Source of the DNA: Deltaproteobacteria bacterium
GTDB taxonomy: Bacteria; Desulfobacterota; Binatia; Binatales; Binataceae
Length of the DNA stretch: 64,000 nucleotides
Assembly (NCBI GenBank): GCA_021794015.1
Contig: JAJYRQ010000002.1
Coordinates: 1 to 64,000 of the forward strand
Direction: 5' to 3'
Position numbers and translations under genes: made by a program
Notes under the pieces: generated by a model
What the model saw: only the letters and a program-made list of their open reading frames with translations
The model's database searches: none
Told to the model about the DNA's origin: nothing
In this document: in pieces, positions 8,106 through 17,934 of the stretch
Layout of the letters: every line of letters begins with the position of its first letter
Position numbering within the stretch: position 1 is the stretch's first letter

Positions 8106-8606
8106 CTAGAGGCAGGGAAAGCCGTAGCCGAGGTAGGGCGGGTTGTAGCAGAGCTGCTCGCGCCAGCGGTAGGCTTGGCGCGCGCTGACCTGCTCGGCTT
8201 GGCGCCGGTCGCGCTGCTCGGCCCGGCGAATCTTCTGGTAGCGCTGGTAGGCGGCTTGGTCGCCCTCGAAGAGGCATTTGCAATGCTCCGGATCGGCAAG
8301 AAAGAAGTGCCAGCCGCCCCCGCGATCGACCTCGTAGCGCATCGCAAACGGCGCCATGCCGCGCAGATAATCCAGCTTGGCGGGACTGTCCGCTTTATGA
8401 ACCACGAAGTCGGCCGCGCGAAGCTCGTTCTCCACCTCGCTCACCTGCTGGGCCTCCACCCGCTGCTCGACGCCGGCGCATCCGGAGACCGCCGCGGCAA
8501 GCAGGCAAACCGCGGCGCTCAGGGTGAGGCCAAGCCGCGCCGCCGCTCTCGGCGTGGCGGCCCTTCGCCGAATGCAAGAGGCCGCGCTGACCGAGCTTTC
8601 TTCCAT
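8106..8606 (-). CDS. Hypothetical lipoprotein
   Basis: This is a 166-residue protein with a lipoprotein signal: basic start, hydrophobic LGLTLSAAVCLLAAAVSGC and a lipobox-type VSGC. Mature sequence follows with a Gln/Glu-rich helix (about 55-70), an aromatic patch GGGWHFF, two Cys in EHCKCLFEG, and an Arg/Gln-rich helical stretch before the C-terminal CYNPPYLGYGFPCL. I do not recognise the family. The ATG at 8606 was chosen so that the signal peptide has a normal length. It is convergent with the serine hydrolase and divergent from mpl. Confidence 0.6.
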   Translation of the reverse strand: MEESSVSAASCIRRRAATPRAAARLGLTLSAAVCLLAAAVSGCAGVEQRVEAQQVSEVENELRAADFVVHKADSPAKLDYLRGMAPFAMRYEVDRGGGWHFFLADPEHCKCLFEGDQAAYQRYQKIRRAEQRDRRQAEQVSARQAYRWREQLCYNPPYLGYGFPCL

Positions 8607-8788
8607 ACCGTCGGCTCCGCCGGGCGCCTGCACCGCCGCGCGCGCCGGCTCGACGCTCGTCCTGCCGGCGCGCCGGTGCCGCCCGGTCTTCACTTCTTAT
8701 TTAAGCACGCCTTTGCCGTAATGCCAGAGATGGTTGCCTTGCCGGCATCAGCGCTGCCGCCTGGCCGCTGGTGCCGGCCGGGCGCGTC

Positions 8789-10255
8789 ATGGAGCTGGCG
8801 GTGAGCAACCCCGAGTCGGCGCGGCGGATCGCCCGGCTGCCTGCGAAGGTGCGCCGCGTCCACCTCGTCGGCGTTGCCGGCTCGGCGATGGCGGCGTTGG
8901 CCGGGATGTTTGCCCAGCGCGGCTTCGAGGTCAGCGGCTCGGACGAGCAGTTTTACGAGCCGGCGGGCTCGATGCTCAGGCGTCTGCCGATTCAGCTCAA
9001 GCAGGGCTTCAGCGCCGACCATCTGACCCCGCCGCCCGACCTGGCAGTGATTGGCAATGTGATCACGCGGGACAACGTCGAAGCCCGCGCCGTGCTCGAG
9101 CGGGGGATTCCCTACCTGTCGATGCCGGAGGCGCTTAGCCACTTTTTTCTCGCCGATCGCATCGCGCTCGCAGTAACCGGTACGCACGGCAAGAGCACCT
9201 CGACGGCGCTGATGGCCTATGCGCTGTATCGCGCCGGGCGCAAGCCCTCGATGCTTCTGGGCGGGGTGGCCAAGGACTTTGCCAGCAACTACCGGCTCGA
9301 CAGCGGAGCCCATTTCGTCGTCGAGGGCGACGAGTACGATACCGCCTTCTTTGACAAGGGGCCGAAGTTCATGCATTACCGGCCTGCGGCAATGATTCTC
9401 ACCGGGGTCGAGTTCGACCACGCCGATATCTACCGGGACCTCGCGCAGGTGAAGTCAGCCTTTCGCGCCTTGGCCGAGAGCCTCGGCCCAGAGGCGGTGC
9501 TGGCCGTTTGCGCCGATTCGGCTGCGGCGCTCGAGGTGACGGAGAACAGCCGCGCCCGGCGCGTCACCTTTGGCCTTGCGGCGGGCGAGGTGCGCGCCGC
9601 CGACCTCAGGCTGGGACCGTCTGGTGCGCGTTTTTCGGTTGTGCGCGACGGGATTAAGGCCACCGATGACCTGCTGCTGGGGATCGGCGGGCGGATGAAT
9701 GTTGCAAACGCGTTGGGCGTTTATGTGCTGCTTGAGCGGCTCGGGATTGATTCCGAGGCGCTGGCGACTGGTTTTGCCTCGTTCCAGGGCGTGGCGCGAA
9801 GGCAGGAAGTCGTGGCCGAGGCCGGTGGCGTTACGATAATCGACGACTTCGCGCACCATCCGACGGCGGTGCGCGCCACCCTTTCGGCGCTTGCGCCGCG
9901 CTTTCCCGGGCGGCGGCTGGTGGCCGCCTTCGAGCCGCGCTCGAACACCGCCCGCCGCCGGACCTTCCAGGCCGAATTCGCGTCTGCTTTCGACCAGGCC
10001 GCCGTTGTCTTTCTGGCGCCGGTCTACTTCAAGCCCAACGACCCGATCCCGCCCGAGGAACGGCTTGACGTGGCGGCGCTTGCCCGTGAGATTTCTGCCC
10101 GCGGGCCGCACGCCGCCGCGGCTTCGTCTCTCGACGATCTGGCTTCGCGGCTCAGCTCCGAGCTGCGGCCGGGCGACGTGGTGGTGCTGATGTCCAACGG
10201 TCCGTTTGGCGGCCTGGCCGCCCGCCTGGCCGGCGCCCTCGCCTCCCGCCCTTAG
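8789..10255 (+). CDS. mpl: UDP-N-acetylmuramate:L-Ala-gamma-D-Glu-meso-DAP ligase Mpl
   Basis: Mpl re-attaches the recycled murein tripeptide to UDP-MurNAc in the cytoplasm, an ATP-dependent step of peptidoglycan recycling. The protein (488 residues from this ATG) has the Mur-ligase order: a Rossmann N-domain with HLVGVAGSAMAALAG, the ATP loop GTHGKST at 131-137, a central domain with EGDEYDTAFFDKGPKFMHY (a hallmark separating Mpl from MurC), then DDFAHHPTAV and FEPRSNT in the C-domain. An in-frame GTG at 8771 is an alternative start. ldcA, which makes the tripeptide substrate, lies 3 kb away on the other strand. Confidence 0.93.
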   Translation: MELAVSNPESARRIARLPAKVRRVHLVGVAGSAMAALAGMFAQRGFEVSGSDEQFYEPAGSMLRRLPIQLKQGFSADHLTPPPDLAVIGNVITRDNVEARAVLERGIPYLSMPEALSHFFLADRIALAVTGTHGKSTSTALMAYALYRAGRKPSMLLGGVAKDFASNYRLDSGAHFVVEGDEYDTAFFDKGPKFMHYRPAAMILTGVEFDHADIYRDLAQVKSAFRALAESLGPEAVLAVCADSAAALEVTENSRARRVTFGLAAGEVRAADLRLGPSGARFSVVRDGIKATDDLLLGIGGRMNVANALGVYVLLERLGIDSEALATGFASFQGVARRQEVVAEAGGVTIIDDFAHHPTAVRATLSALAPRFPGRRLVAAFEPRSNTARRRTFQAEFASAFDQAAVVFLAPVYFKPNDPIPPEERLDVAALAREISARGPHAAAASSLDDLASRLSSELRPGDVVVLMSNGPFGGLAARLAGALASRP

Positions 10256-10423
10256 CCCGCTTCCGCGCCGCCGACCTCCACCCGCCACCGGCCGCTCTTA
10301 TGCTGCGGCGCGGTGGCGCCTTTTCCACAAATCCGGCCGGCATATCGCTGGCGCCCCCGGTATTACACACCCGTGGCAGGCGTGCCAAAGCGATATAAAC
10401 TTGACTGTTGACGAGCCCGTGCA

Positions 10424-12122
10424 ATGGCGCTGAAACACAACAAGACCGGCTTGGTTGCCGGACCTTACTTGACATACGAGGAATTGTCTGGGCGGCGGTC
10501 CTCGCCCGAAGAGTTTAAAGAGGAGCTTTGCCGGTTTCCCAGCGACCGTCTCCTGCGTGTCTGTAGCGCCGTAAGCCTTCTGCTCTTTGGCTCGTCGACT
10601 CGCTTCGATAAGAAGCGCCACGACCAGCTCGCCGAGAAGCTCTGCCCTTCGGCGCTGCCCCACTTAAAAGCCAGACCATTAGGAGTGCTTTTCCATCGCC
10701 AGATGCTCCTCCTGGTAGCAAAGGAGGCGCTCAGGCAGGGTCCGAGAACGCCCGCGCCGCTCACTGCATGGCCGGATTTGACGCGGTTGTTCACAATGGC
10801 CAATGACCAGCTTGCGACCGCGCAGGATCCCACGGCGGAAGGAACGCAGAATACGGTTGAGCTCATTTCGCGCTTCCTCCCGGTCTCAGAATTCCAGTTT
10901 CATCGGCCCGCTATCAGACTGTCTCGTGCCTACGTGATGCTGGGCAAGCTTGCAGAGCTGGTCCCCGACAAGAGCAAGCAATTTAACATTCCCAGGATGT
11001 TCGAGGAAAAGACCGGCCTGCCGCCCGACATCTATTTCCCTCTCGTCATGGCTTGCATGGCAAAATATCTCCCGCTCGGGGCCGACGACCTCTTCAAATC
11101 GCCCGAGGCCTTTGCTCTTCGTCTGGACTGGTTCAGCCCCACGAACCTCGACAAAGCCAGAATTGAATGCTTCTTGTCGGACGTTTCGGCCGATTACGAT
11201 GAATTTCAGGAGTTGCTGCGGCGCTTCGACCGAGGACTTAGCGACTTTACTATCTTCCGAGAGAGACCCATCGTCCGGTTGGGCGGGGAGTACTATCCGG
11301 TCGACCTTGCTTTTCTTGCGGCCAAATCGGAGAGCGCGTTCTTCTGGCGTTCCCACGACTCTCTGCCGTCGAGCGAGAGGGGGGGCCTTTCACGCTTTTT
11401 GGGGGGAACTCTTCGAGCGCTACATGCATCGGCTGCTGAAGCAGTCGGCTGACGGGTCGCTCAACCGGTACTATGCTTCCCCGCGTTACGCTGTCGGTAA
11501 CGAACAGGTCTGCGACGGGATCCTGCTGTGCCAGGGCTCTACCGCGGTCTTCTTCGAATTCAAGGGTTCGATGTTTCGAGCAGATGCGAAGTGGGGTTCA
11601 AATTCGGCTGTGCTAGAGCGCGAGCTTCAAGCCAAGCTGGTTGAAGGCAAGGACGGGGAGCCGAAAGGCGTGAAGCAATTAGCTAATGCGATTTCCAACG
11701 TGTTCCGCGATCGGCGGGCTGTAGCCGGGCTCGACCTGGGCTGCGTCGATAAAGTCTACCCGGTGCTCGTCACCTACGATGAGATCGGCGACGCCTGGTT
11801 CCTCGGGAGCTATTTGAATGAGTGGTTCCGCAGGGCCGTTAACGGGAAGAATATCTCCGCCACCGTGACCCCGCTCTTCTGCATGTCGGCCGACTGCCTT
11901 GAGGGCTTGGCTGGCGTACTGAATTCCGTGCCGCTGAGCAGCATTTTGGAGGCTCGATACAAGCAGGACAAGAGCCTCAAGCTGCCGTTTTGGCTCCCGA
12001 ATAACGCAGCGCTGAAGGGCGTAAAGTGGGCCGCGGCCGCGACTCTCGCTGAGGCCTCCGAGGAACTGGGTCGAGAAGCAGAGCGCCTCTTTCCGAACTC
12101 ACTACCGCCGTATCAGGCATAA
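10424..12122 (+). pseudogene. Frameshifted PD-(D/E)XK nuclease-like gene
   Basis: Two overlapping frames read as one protein of about 565 residues. The first part (ATG 10424 to about 11380) and the second part (about 11380 to TAA 12122) are joined by a +1 shift at a run of seven G (11379-11385); six G would restore one frame giving ER-G-A-FHAFWGELFERYMH. The second part holds a restriction-like nuclease core: CDGILL with D (codon 11514), then AVFFEFK with E (codon 11556) and K (codon 11562), i.e. D-x13-E-x-K. No other domain is recognised. The gene has a TATAAA at 10394 and no coupled neighbours. It could be a sequencing/assembly error, a phase-variable tract or a true pseudogene. Confidence 0.7.
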
Positions 12123-12517
12123 CGGCGGCCGGGCGGCGGGGGCAGGCGAGTTGGCCCGCACCTCAGTTAGCCCGCGCTTATATGGAAAGTGTAGTGCTGT
12201 GTGGCTCCTGGTAGCCGGCGCCACGTTTTCCAACCTGGCGGCTCCCTTTTTGCTTGTCATGCTGAGCGCAGCGAGACATCTACACGAAGCGGTCTGTCCT
12301 GGGTCAACGCGCCGGCCGCGCGGTGGCTGCGTGCAGGTTCTTCGCTGCGCGGACTGCGGTCAGAACGACCTCCAGGGGCTGATGCCGAAGGCAATTTGGC
12401 GGCTGAGAAGTATCGAGGGTTCACGATTGACAGGGTAGTGGCGCAGTTTGACCGGTCCAGGCGAGCGGAAGAGAGGGAAGAGCGGGAGAGCGGGCGGAGA
12501 GGGGCTCTGGCTCCCGG
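12123..12517. other. Intergenic region with a dispersed palindromic repeat
   Basis: No gene is visible. Positions 12256-12370 look like a degenerate repeat with imperfect inverted ends: GTCATGCTGAGCGCAG on the left and, read inward from the right, GTCGTTCTGACCGCAG. This is the style of dispersed TCATxCTGAGCGCAGCGA repeats seen in many bacterial genomes. The rest is featureless GC-rich sequence. Confidence 0.45.
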
Positions 12518-13246
12518 CTAGGGGTGGGCGAGCAGGCGCAGGACTTCGTCCAGGTCGGTCTCTTGCAGGGAAGGGCGCACGAGGTCGGCTTCGGCAAGCT
12601 CGGCTACAGGTGTTGTGTGCGCCACGGCAAGCACGCGCATCCCGGCGCTGCGCGCCGCGCGCACGCCGGCTACGGTGTCTTCGACCACCAGGCAGTCGGC
12701 GGCGCAGAGCCTCCTGCCTCTTAGCGGCCCGCGGCCAAGACGAGCAAGCGCCTCGACAAATCCATCGGGGGCGGGTTTGCCGCGGCTTACGTCCTCGGCC
12801 GCAACAATCACGGGAAAAAGCTCGCGCATTGCGGTGCGTTCAAGGAGTGTCTCGGCCTCGGCCCGCAACGTGCCGGTTACCAGCGCCAGCGCGAAGCGCC
12901 CGGCTGCCCGGCGCGCGAACTCCTGCGCGCCGGGATAGAGCAGTCCACGCCCGCCCAAAAGCCGCATGTAGGCCTCGGCCTTGAGCGCCAACAGCTCTTC
13001 CACCAGGGCCGGATCGTCCGGGCGGCCAGCCTCTTTGAGCAGCTCCGTGATGCACTCCCGGTCGGTATAGCCGATCCAGCGCGCCAGGTAGTCGTGCCAC
13101 GAAGGCGCGGCGCCCAGCGGCGTTAGCACCTCGACAAAGGCGGCGAAATGCGTCCGCTCGGTATCGACCAGCGTGCCGTCCAGGTCGAAGATTATCGCGC
13201 TAATCACGGCAGTGAGCGGGGCGGCGCAAACGGCAGGTGGGGCCAC
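12518..13246 (-). CDS. HAD-superfamily phosphatase (beta-phosphoglucomutase-like)
   Basis: This is a HAD subfamily IA protein of 242 residues. Motif I is FDLDGTLVDT (nucleophile Asp, about 20-29), motif II is the Thr in LVTGT, motif III is the Lys in RGKPAPDGF, and motif IV is VVEDT. The helical cap between motifs I and II is of the beta-phosphoglucomutase/phosphatase type. The substrate cannot be assigned. The annotated start is GTG 13246; a GTG at 13207 directly before ISAIIFDLDG is an equally plausible start. It lies 12 bases after ldcA on the same strand and is likely co-transcribed. Confidence 0.85.
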   Translation of the reverse strand: MAPPAVCAAPLTAVISAIIFDLDGTLVDTERTHFAAFVEVLTPLGAAPSWHDYLARWIGYTDRECITELLKEAGRPDDPALVEELLALKAEAYMRLLGGRGLLYPGAQEFARRAAGRFALALVTGTLRAEAETLLERTAMRELFPVIVAAEDVSRGKPAPDGFVEALARLGRGPLRGRRLCAADCLVVEDTVAGVRAARSAGMRVLAVAHTTPVAELAEADLVRPSLQETDLDEVLRLLAHP

Positions 13247-13258
13247 CGAAGTCGGGCA

Positions 13259-14197
13259 TCAGCGGTCTTGGTCGCGGCTTACGGCGGATTCGTCGAAGAT
13301 AAGCCGGCCGCCGCTCCCGTCGATTCGCGCGGGCAAGCCCAGCGGCAGGGTCAGATTTTCGGTGCCGTGCCCGGCTTCGATCCCGAAGAGCACGGGACAT
13401 CCGAGGTCGGCCACCTGATGCTCGACAAAGCGTCTGATTACGCCGGCTTCTTCCGGCTGCTGGGCGGGAGGGCTGAGCGCGCCGAAGACAATCCCCGCTA
13501 CTTTGCTCAGCACGCCTGCCTGCTTGAGCTGCACCAGCATCCGGTCCACCCGGTAGGCTTTCTCGCCGGTGTCTTCGAGAAACAGGATGCGCTCCTCGAA
13601 CCGTGGCGCGTAAGGCGTTGCCAGCATCGCGGCAAGGATGGACAGGCATCCGCCGACCACCTCGCCTTGGGCGTTGCCCGGCCGAATCACGTCACGCGCC
13701 TTAAGCGCAAAGCTTTGCTGCCGGCCGCTTAGCAGCGCTTGGAGCTGCTCGCGCGACCGCTCGGTTAGCCCGCGCGCGAAATCCATCGCCACCATCGGGC
13801 CATGGAAGCAAACCATCCGGGCGCGCTCGACCAGGGCGTTGAGAAGGAATGTAAGGTCCGAAAAGCCGAGAAAAATCTTCGGCCGGCGCGCCGCGGCGGC
13901 AAAATCAATCAGCGGCAAAAGCCGGCCCGAGCCGTAACCGCCCCGCGCGCAGAAGATCGCCTTGACCTCCGGGTCGGCAAACGCCGCGTCAAGCTCGGCG
14001 GCCCGCGCCGCGTCCTCCCCGGCGAGAATCCCGGAGCGCCCGAGCACGCGCGGCGAGACCTTCGCCCGATAGCCCATCGCGGCGATCGCGTGCAGCCCGC
14101 GATCGAGACGGCCGGCGTCGACCGCAGAGGCCGGCGCGACGACCGCCACGGTCTCGCCCGGGTGTAGCGCAGGCGGTTTGCGTGCCGCGCCGTTCAC
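13259..14197 (-). CDS. ldcA: Muramoyltetrapeptide (L,D-)carboxypeptidase LdcA, peptidase family S66
   Basis: LdcA removes the terminal D-Ala from recycled murein tetrapeptide in the cytoplasm, producing the tripeptide used by Mpl. The 312-residue protein has the S66 pattern: N-terminal VAVVAPAS, an ARGGYGSGRLLPLID segment, the nucleophile Ser in GFSDLTFLL, then an EDTGEKAYRVDRML stretch holding the catalytic Glu and a final GIEAGHG with the catalytic His. No signal peptide is seen, in agreement with a cytoplasmic role. The start is GTG 14197. It is followed at 12 bases by the HAD gene. Confidence 0.9.
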   Translation of the reverse strand: MNGAARKPPALHPGETVAVVAPASAVDAGRLDRGLHAIAAMGYRAKVSPRVLGRSGILAGEDAARAAELDAAFADPEVKAIFCARGGYGSGRLLPLIDFAAAARRPKIFLGFSDLTFLLNALVERARMVCFHGPMVAMDFARGLTERSREQLQALLSGRQQSFALKARDVIRPGNAQGEVVGGCLSILAAMLATPYAPRFEERILFLEDTGEKAYRVDRMLVQLKQAGVLSKVAGIVFGALSPPAQQPEEAGVIRRFVEHQVADLGCPVLFGIEAGHGTENLTLPLGLPARIDGSGGRLIFDESAVSRDQDR

Positions 14198-14302
14198 CCG
14201 CCCAGGCCCGGTACGAGGCGTCTGCGGTTTTCGTGCCCCTGCGCCGCGCCGGCCGGCCGCGCAAGCGCCGCTGGGCGTCTGCCTGGCGGCTGTGCCGCGT
14301 TC

Positions 14303-15811
14303 CTAGAGCTTGACAAAGACCGACTTGACCTGGGTGTAAAGGTCAATCGAGTGCCTGCCCAGCTCGCGGCCGAAGCCTGACTGCTTGTAGCCGCCAAACG
14401 GCGAGATGGGATCGATCAGGCCGTAGCAGTTGATCCAGACCGTGCCTGCCTTGAGGCGGCGCGCCACGGTGTGTGCCCGGCTTATGTCGCGCGTCCAGAC
14501 CGCGGCGGCCAGGCCGTAGTCGTTGTCGTTGCCCTGGAAGACGGCGTCGTCCTCATTTTCGAAAGGCAGCAGCGCAGCCACGGGTCCGAAGATTTCCTCG
14601 CGGGCGATCTTCATGTCGTTGCGCACTCCGACGAAGACGGTCGGCTTGATGAAGTAGCCGCGCCCGAGGGAGGCCGGCTCGCCGCCGGTCTTGACCTTGG
14701 CGCCTTCGCGCGCGCCGTGCCCGATGTAGCCGAGTACGCGCTCGTACTGCTCGCGCGAAACCACCGGCCCCATCTTGGTGTCGGCTTCCAGCGGGTTGCC
14801 GAGCTTTAGCCCGCTAGCCAGGGCGGCGAGCTTTTCGCCGAATTCGTCGTAGGCCGCGCGCTGGACGAAAATCCGCGAGCCGGCCGCGCATACCTGCCCC
14901 TGGGTCATGAAGATGCCCAGCATCGAGATGCGCGCCGCGGCGCTCATGTCGGCGTCGGCGAAAATGATGTTGGGCGACTTGCCGCCCAGCTCGAGCGAGA
15001 GGCGCTTTAGATTGCCTGCCGACGCCTTCAAAATCTCGCGGCCAACCTCGGTCGAGCCGGTGAAAGCCACCTTATCCACCCCGGGATGGGCCGCCAGCGC
15101 GCCGCCGGCGCTCGGCCCGAAACCGGTCAGGATGTTGACCACGCCCTCGGGCAGCCCCGCCTCGCAGATGAGCTCGCCGAGCCTAAGCGCGGTAAGCGGC
15201 GTCTGCTCGGCCGGCTTGAGCACCACCGTGTTGCCGCAGGCAAGGGCGGGCGCGATCTTCCAGGCGGCCATCAGCAGGGGAAAGTTCCAGGGGATTATCT
15301 GGCCGCAGACGCCGACCGGCTCGCGCAGGGTGTAGTTGAACATCGAGGGGCTGGACGGGTTGGTCTCGCCGTAAATCTTGGTTGCCCAGCCGGCGTAGTA
15401 GCGAAACGCCTCGGCCGCGGCCGGGATGTCGATGTTCTTCGCCTCGGAGATCGCCTTGCCGTTGTCCAGGGTTTCAAGTTCGGCCAGTTCCTCGGCGTGG
15501 GCGTCGATTGCCTCGGCGATCTTGAGCAGCGTGCGGGTGCGCTGGTGCGGACTCATGCGGGGCCACTTGCCGTCTTCGAAGGCCTTGCGCGCCGCCTTGA
15601 CCGCCTCGTCGACGTCGAGCTTGTCGGCTTCGGCGGCCAGCGCGAGCACCTCTTCGGTGGCCGGGTTGACGGTTTCGAAGGTTTTGCCCGAGGCGGCGGC
15701 TACCCAGCGGCCGCCGATCAGCAGCTTTTTGGGGCCGCCTTGGAGAAACTGGCTTGCCGCTTTGCCGCGGGGTCCGTTGGTTGTGGTTTCTATCGTTGCT
15801 GTTCCAGCCAT
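14303..15811 (-). CDS. NAD(P)+-dependent aldehyde dehydrogenase
   Basis: This is a class-I/II type ALDH of 502 residues that oxidises an aldehyde to the acid. Seen are the NAD-binding region with IIPWNFPLLM (172-181), FTGSTEVG (250-257), general base E274 in LSLELGGKSPN, and catalytic C308 in GQVCAAGSR, then EIFGPV and a C-terminal SPFGGYKQSGFGRELG. The ATG at 15811 is fixed by an AAGGAGG Shine-Dalgarno 8 bases upstream; an upstream in-frame extension to 15838 is not needed. The substrate is not assignable; betaine aldehyde, alkanal or retinal-type enzymes look alike. It lies 105 bases upstream of ldcA. Confidence 0.92.
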   Translation of the reverse strand: MAGTATIETTTNGPRGKAASQFLQGGPKKLLIGGRWVAAASGKTFETVNPATEEVLALAAEADKLDVDEAVKAARKAFEDGKWPRMSPHQRTRTLLKIAEAIDAHAEELAELETLDNGKAISEAKNIDIPAAAEAFRYYAGWATKIYGETNPSSPSMFNYTLREPVGVCGQIIPWNFPLLMAAWKIAPALACGNTVVLKPAEQTPLTALRLGELICEAGLPEGVVNILTGFGPSAGGALAAHPGVDKVAFTGSTEVGREILKASAGNLKRLSLELGGKSPNIIFADADMSAAARISMLGIFMTQGQVCAAGSRIFVQRAAYDEFGEKLAALASGLKLGNPLEADTKMGPVVSREQYERVLGYIGHGAREGAKVKTGGEPASLGRGYFIKPTVFVGVRNDMKIAREEIFGPVAALLPFENEDDAVFQGNDNDYGLAAAVWTRDISRAHTVARRLKAGTVWINCYGLIDPISPFGGYKQSGFGRELGRHSIDLYTQVKSVFVKL

Positions 15812-15931
15812 GGTAAAAGCCTCCTTGAACTGTCGCACGCTTGCCCGCTGCGAACCGGGCCGTGAGCGCGCCTTGATGACGGCTGGCGTCCCGGCTCACA
15901 GGAGCGGGCCGCGCCGTCAAAGCAGCGCCTC

Positions 15932-16813
15932 TTAGCGGCCGCGCCCGCCCGCACCGCCGGCAAGCCTAAGCAGCGCCAGGTGGAGCTTCGGGTTACAGGC
16001 GATGAAACCGGCAAGCTTCACCGACGGCCGGTTGAAGCGCAACTCGTCCCCTTGCAAGTCACTTACCATGCCGCCGGCCTCGTTTACCAGCGCCACGCCG
16101 GCGGCGACATCCCATTCGCTCTTGGGGGTGGCGCTCCAGGTGGCGTCGGCCAGGCCGGCGCTCACCCGGGCGAGTTTGTAGGCGACGCTTCCGATCGGGT
16201 CGATACGGCGCACGGCACCGGCCACGCTGCGCCATTCGCCGCGCGCCGTCTCGCTCCGGCTGGCCAGTACCAGGGCGTCCTGGGGCCGGGCCGTTGGGCT
16301 TACGCCGACCGGCCGTCCGTCGAGGTGACATCCGAGCTCGCGCGCCGCCCAGAAAAGCTCGCCGGTGATCGGGTTGTAGGTAACGCCCAGGATCGGCTTT
16401 GCCTCCTCGACCAGCGCGATCGAGACCGCGAACTCAGGCACCCCGGCGATGAATTCCTTGGTCCCGTCCAACGGGTCGACCACCCAGACCCGTTGCCTGG
16501 ACAGACGCTCCGCCCGGTCGGCGCTCTCCTCGGAGAGCCAACCGTAGTCGGGAAAGGCGGGGCGCAAAAGCTCGGCGATGGCCCGGTTGGCTTCGAGGTC
16601 GGCCGAGGTAACCGGGTTGTCGCGCCCTTTCGAGCCGACCTGGTAGGAGCCGGCGCGGAAGTGGCCGCTTAAGATGGCCCCGGCGGCGCGCGCCGCATTG
16701 CGGGCCGCCTCCAGTTCGCGCTGCAAATCGTTTTGTGAACGGTTCAAGCGAGGCTCATTGCCGGCTGCGGGCAAAGATCGCGCACCCTGCGGCGGCTTCC
16801 CCGCGCCGGTCAC
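15932..16813 (-). CDS. Inositol monophosphatase-family phosphatase (CysQ-like)
   Basis: This 293-residue member of the Li-sensitive, Mg-dependent phosphatase family shows [11 protein letters not shown], the metal-binding EES in WLSEESAD, the signature [11 protein letters not shown], and a late SEWDVAAG. The DGTKEF variant is typical of CysQ, the 3'(2'),5'-bisphosphate (PAP) nucleotidase, but inositol-phosphate activity is possible. An N-terminal stretch of about 30 residues precedes the fold, so a later start is possible. The GTG start overlaps the stop of the upstream DHS-like gene (GTGA), so the two are translationally coupled, an association worth noting because the reactions seem unrelated. 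Confidence 0.85.
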   Translation of the reverse strand: MTGAGKPPQGARSLPAAGNEPRLNRSQNDLQRELEAARNAARAAGAILSGHFRAGSYQVGSKGRDNPVTSADLEANRAIAELLRPAFPDYGWLSEESADRAERLSRQRVWVVDPLDGTKEFIAGVPEFAVSIALVEEAKPILGVTYNPITGELFWAARELGCHLDGRPVGVSPTARPQDALVLASRSETARGEWRSVAGAVRRIDPIGSVAYKLARVSAGLADATWSATPKSEWDVAAGVALVNEAGGMVSDLQGDELRFNRPSVKLAGFIACNPKLHLALLRLAGGAGGRGR

Positions 16814-17934
16814 TTGCGCTTGCCGCGGGCCGCTCCGGATGTGACCTTGCGGTAAGCCGAAGCGAGCTTTTCAAGCATCTTTTCACGCTGGTCGTAAAGC
16901 CGCCGATGCCTGCGGGCGGGCCGGTTCGCCAGCGCGTAAGCGGTGATGACCGGCAGGGCCACGGTGCTGTCCAGGTAGCAAACGACCGAATCGGGCAGCC
17001 TTTGCGGATCTATCTTACCCCAACTGACGGCCTCGCCGGGAGTGGCGCCGGAAAGGCCGCCGGTATCGGGACGCGCGTCGGTAATCTGCAGGAAGTAGTC
17101 GTGCCCCTTCTCGGCTACGCCCATCACCTCCTGGATTTGCGGCTCGGTCTGGAGCAGGAAATTTTTCGGCGAGCCGCCGCCCACGATAAACACCGCGCTC
17201 TTCGCGCCCGATTCCTTGGCTGCGTAGACGATCGCCGCGGTCTCGTTCACATCCGCCAACGGGTCGAGCCTAAGCTTGTATCCCTTAAGCTCGAGCAGCG
17301 CCAGGTTCATCCCAATCGAAGAGTCGCCGGGCGACGAAGTGTAGACCGGGACGCCGTACTCCCAGGCCGCGGCCAGCACCGAGCGGCGGCCAAGCTTAAG
17401 CGCGCGCTCGCGCTCGGCCAGGTAGCGCCCGGCCCGGTAGTGGAACTCGGCGCTGCTCATCGGATGCTGGAACTCTTCCTGCTTAGCCACCTCGCGGAAG
17501 AAAGCGTCGGTCGACAACAGCACCTGGTAGTCGAAGAAAATGTCGTAGATGCGCACCACCCCCGCCTGGCGCAGCGCAACGTCGTCCGCCTCCGCCGACC
17601 CTTGGAACATCTTGAGCCCGATCCCAAAGTGGGCGTCGTGGTAAAGATTGGCCCCGGTCGACACCACCCAATCGATAAAGCCGTTCTCGATGAGCGGGAC
17701 CAGGCACGAGATGCCCAAGCCGGCAGGAGTCAACGCGCCGCTCAGGCTCATCCCGACCACCGAGTCGGGCTCGAGCATCTTGCCTGCGAAGAGCCGGCAC
17801 GCCTCCTTGAGCCGGCGGGCGTTGTAGGCCCAGAAGGCGCCGTCCACCAGCTCCGAAACGGTCATCTCGCCGCTGACCGGCTGCGCAGCGATGGGCGCGA
17901 ACCGAGAAAGCGCAAACTGCTTCTTTTTAGCCAT
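16810..17934 (-). CDS. Deoxyhypusine-synthase-family protein
   Basis: This 374-residue protein has the NAD/spermidine fold of deoxyhypusine synthase. It shows [11 protein letters not shown], an [20 protein letters not shown] block, [12 protein letters not shown], and [10 protein letters not shown] with K257 at the place of the catalytic lysine of DHS. Bacteria lack eIF5A, and bacterial homologues are thought to make homospermidine or other polyamine products, so the substrate is open. The ATG at 17934 starts [12 protein letters not shown]; the frame is open much further upstream but that stretch is low-complexity. It is coupled by a 4-base overlap to the IMPase-family gene and divergent from pgpA. 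Confidence 0.8.
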   Translation of the reverse strand: MAKKKQFALSRFAPIAAQPVSGEMTVSELVDGAFWAYNARRLKEACRLFAGKMLEPDSVVGMSLSGALTPAGLGISCLVPLIENGFIDWVVSTGANLYHDAHFGIGLKMFQGSAEADDVALRQAGVVRIYDIFFDYQVLLSTDAFFREVAKQEEFQHPMSSAEFHYRAGRYLAERERALKLGRRSVLAAAWEYGVPVYTSSPGDSSIGMNLALLELKGYKLRLDPLADVNETAAIVYAAKESGAKSAVFIVGGGSPKNFLLQTEPQIQEVMGVAEKGHDYFLQITDARPDTGGLSGATPGEAVSWGKIDPQRLPDSVVCYLDSTVALPVITAYALANRPARRHRRLYDQREKMLEKLASAYRKVTSGAARGKRK

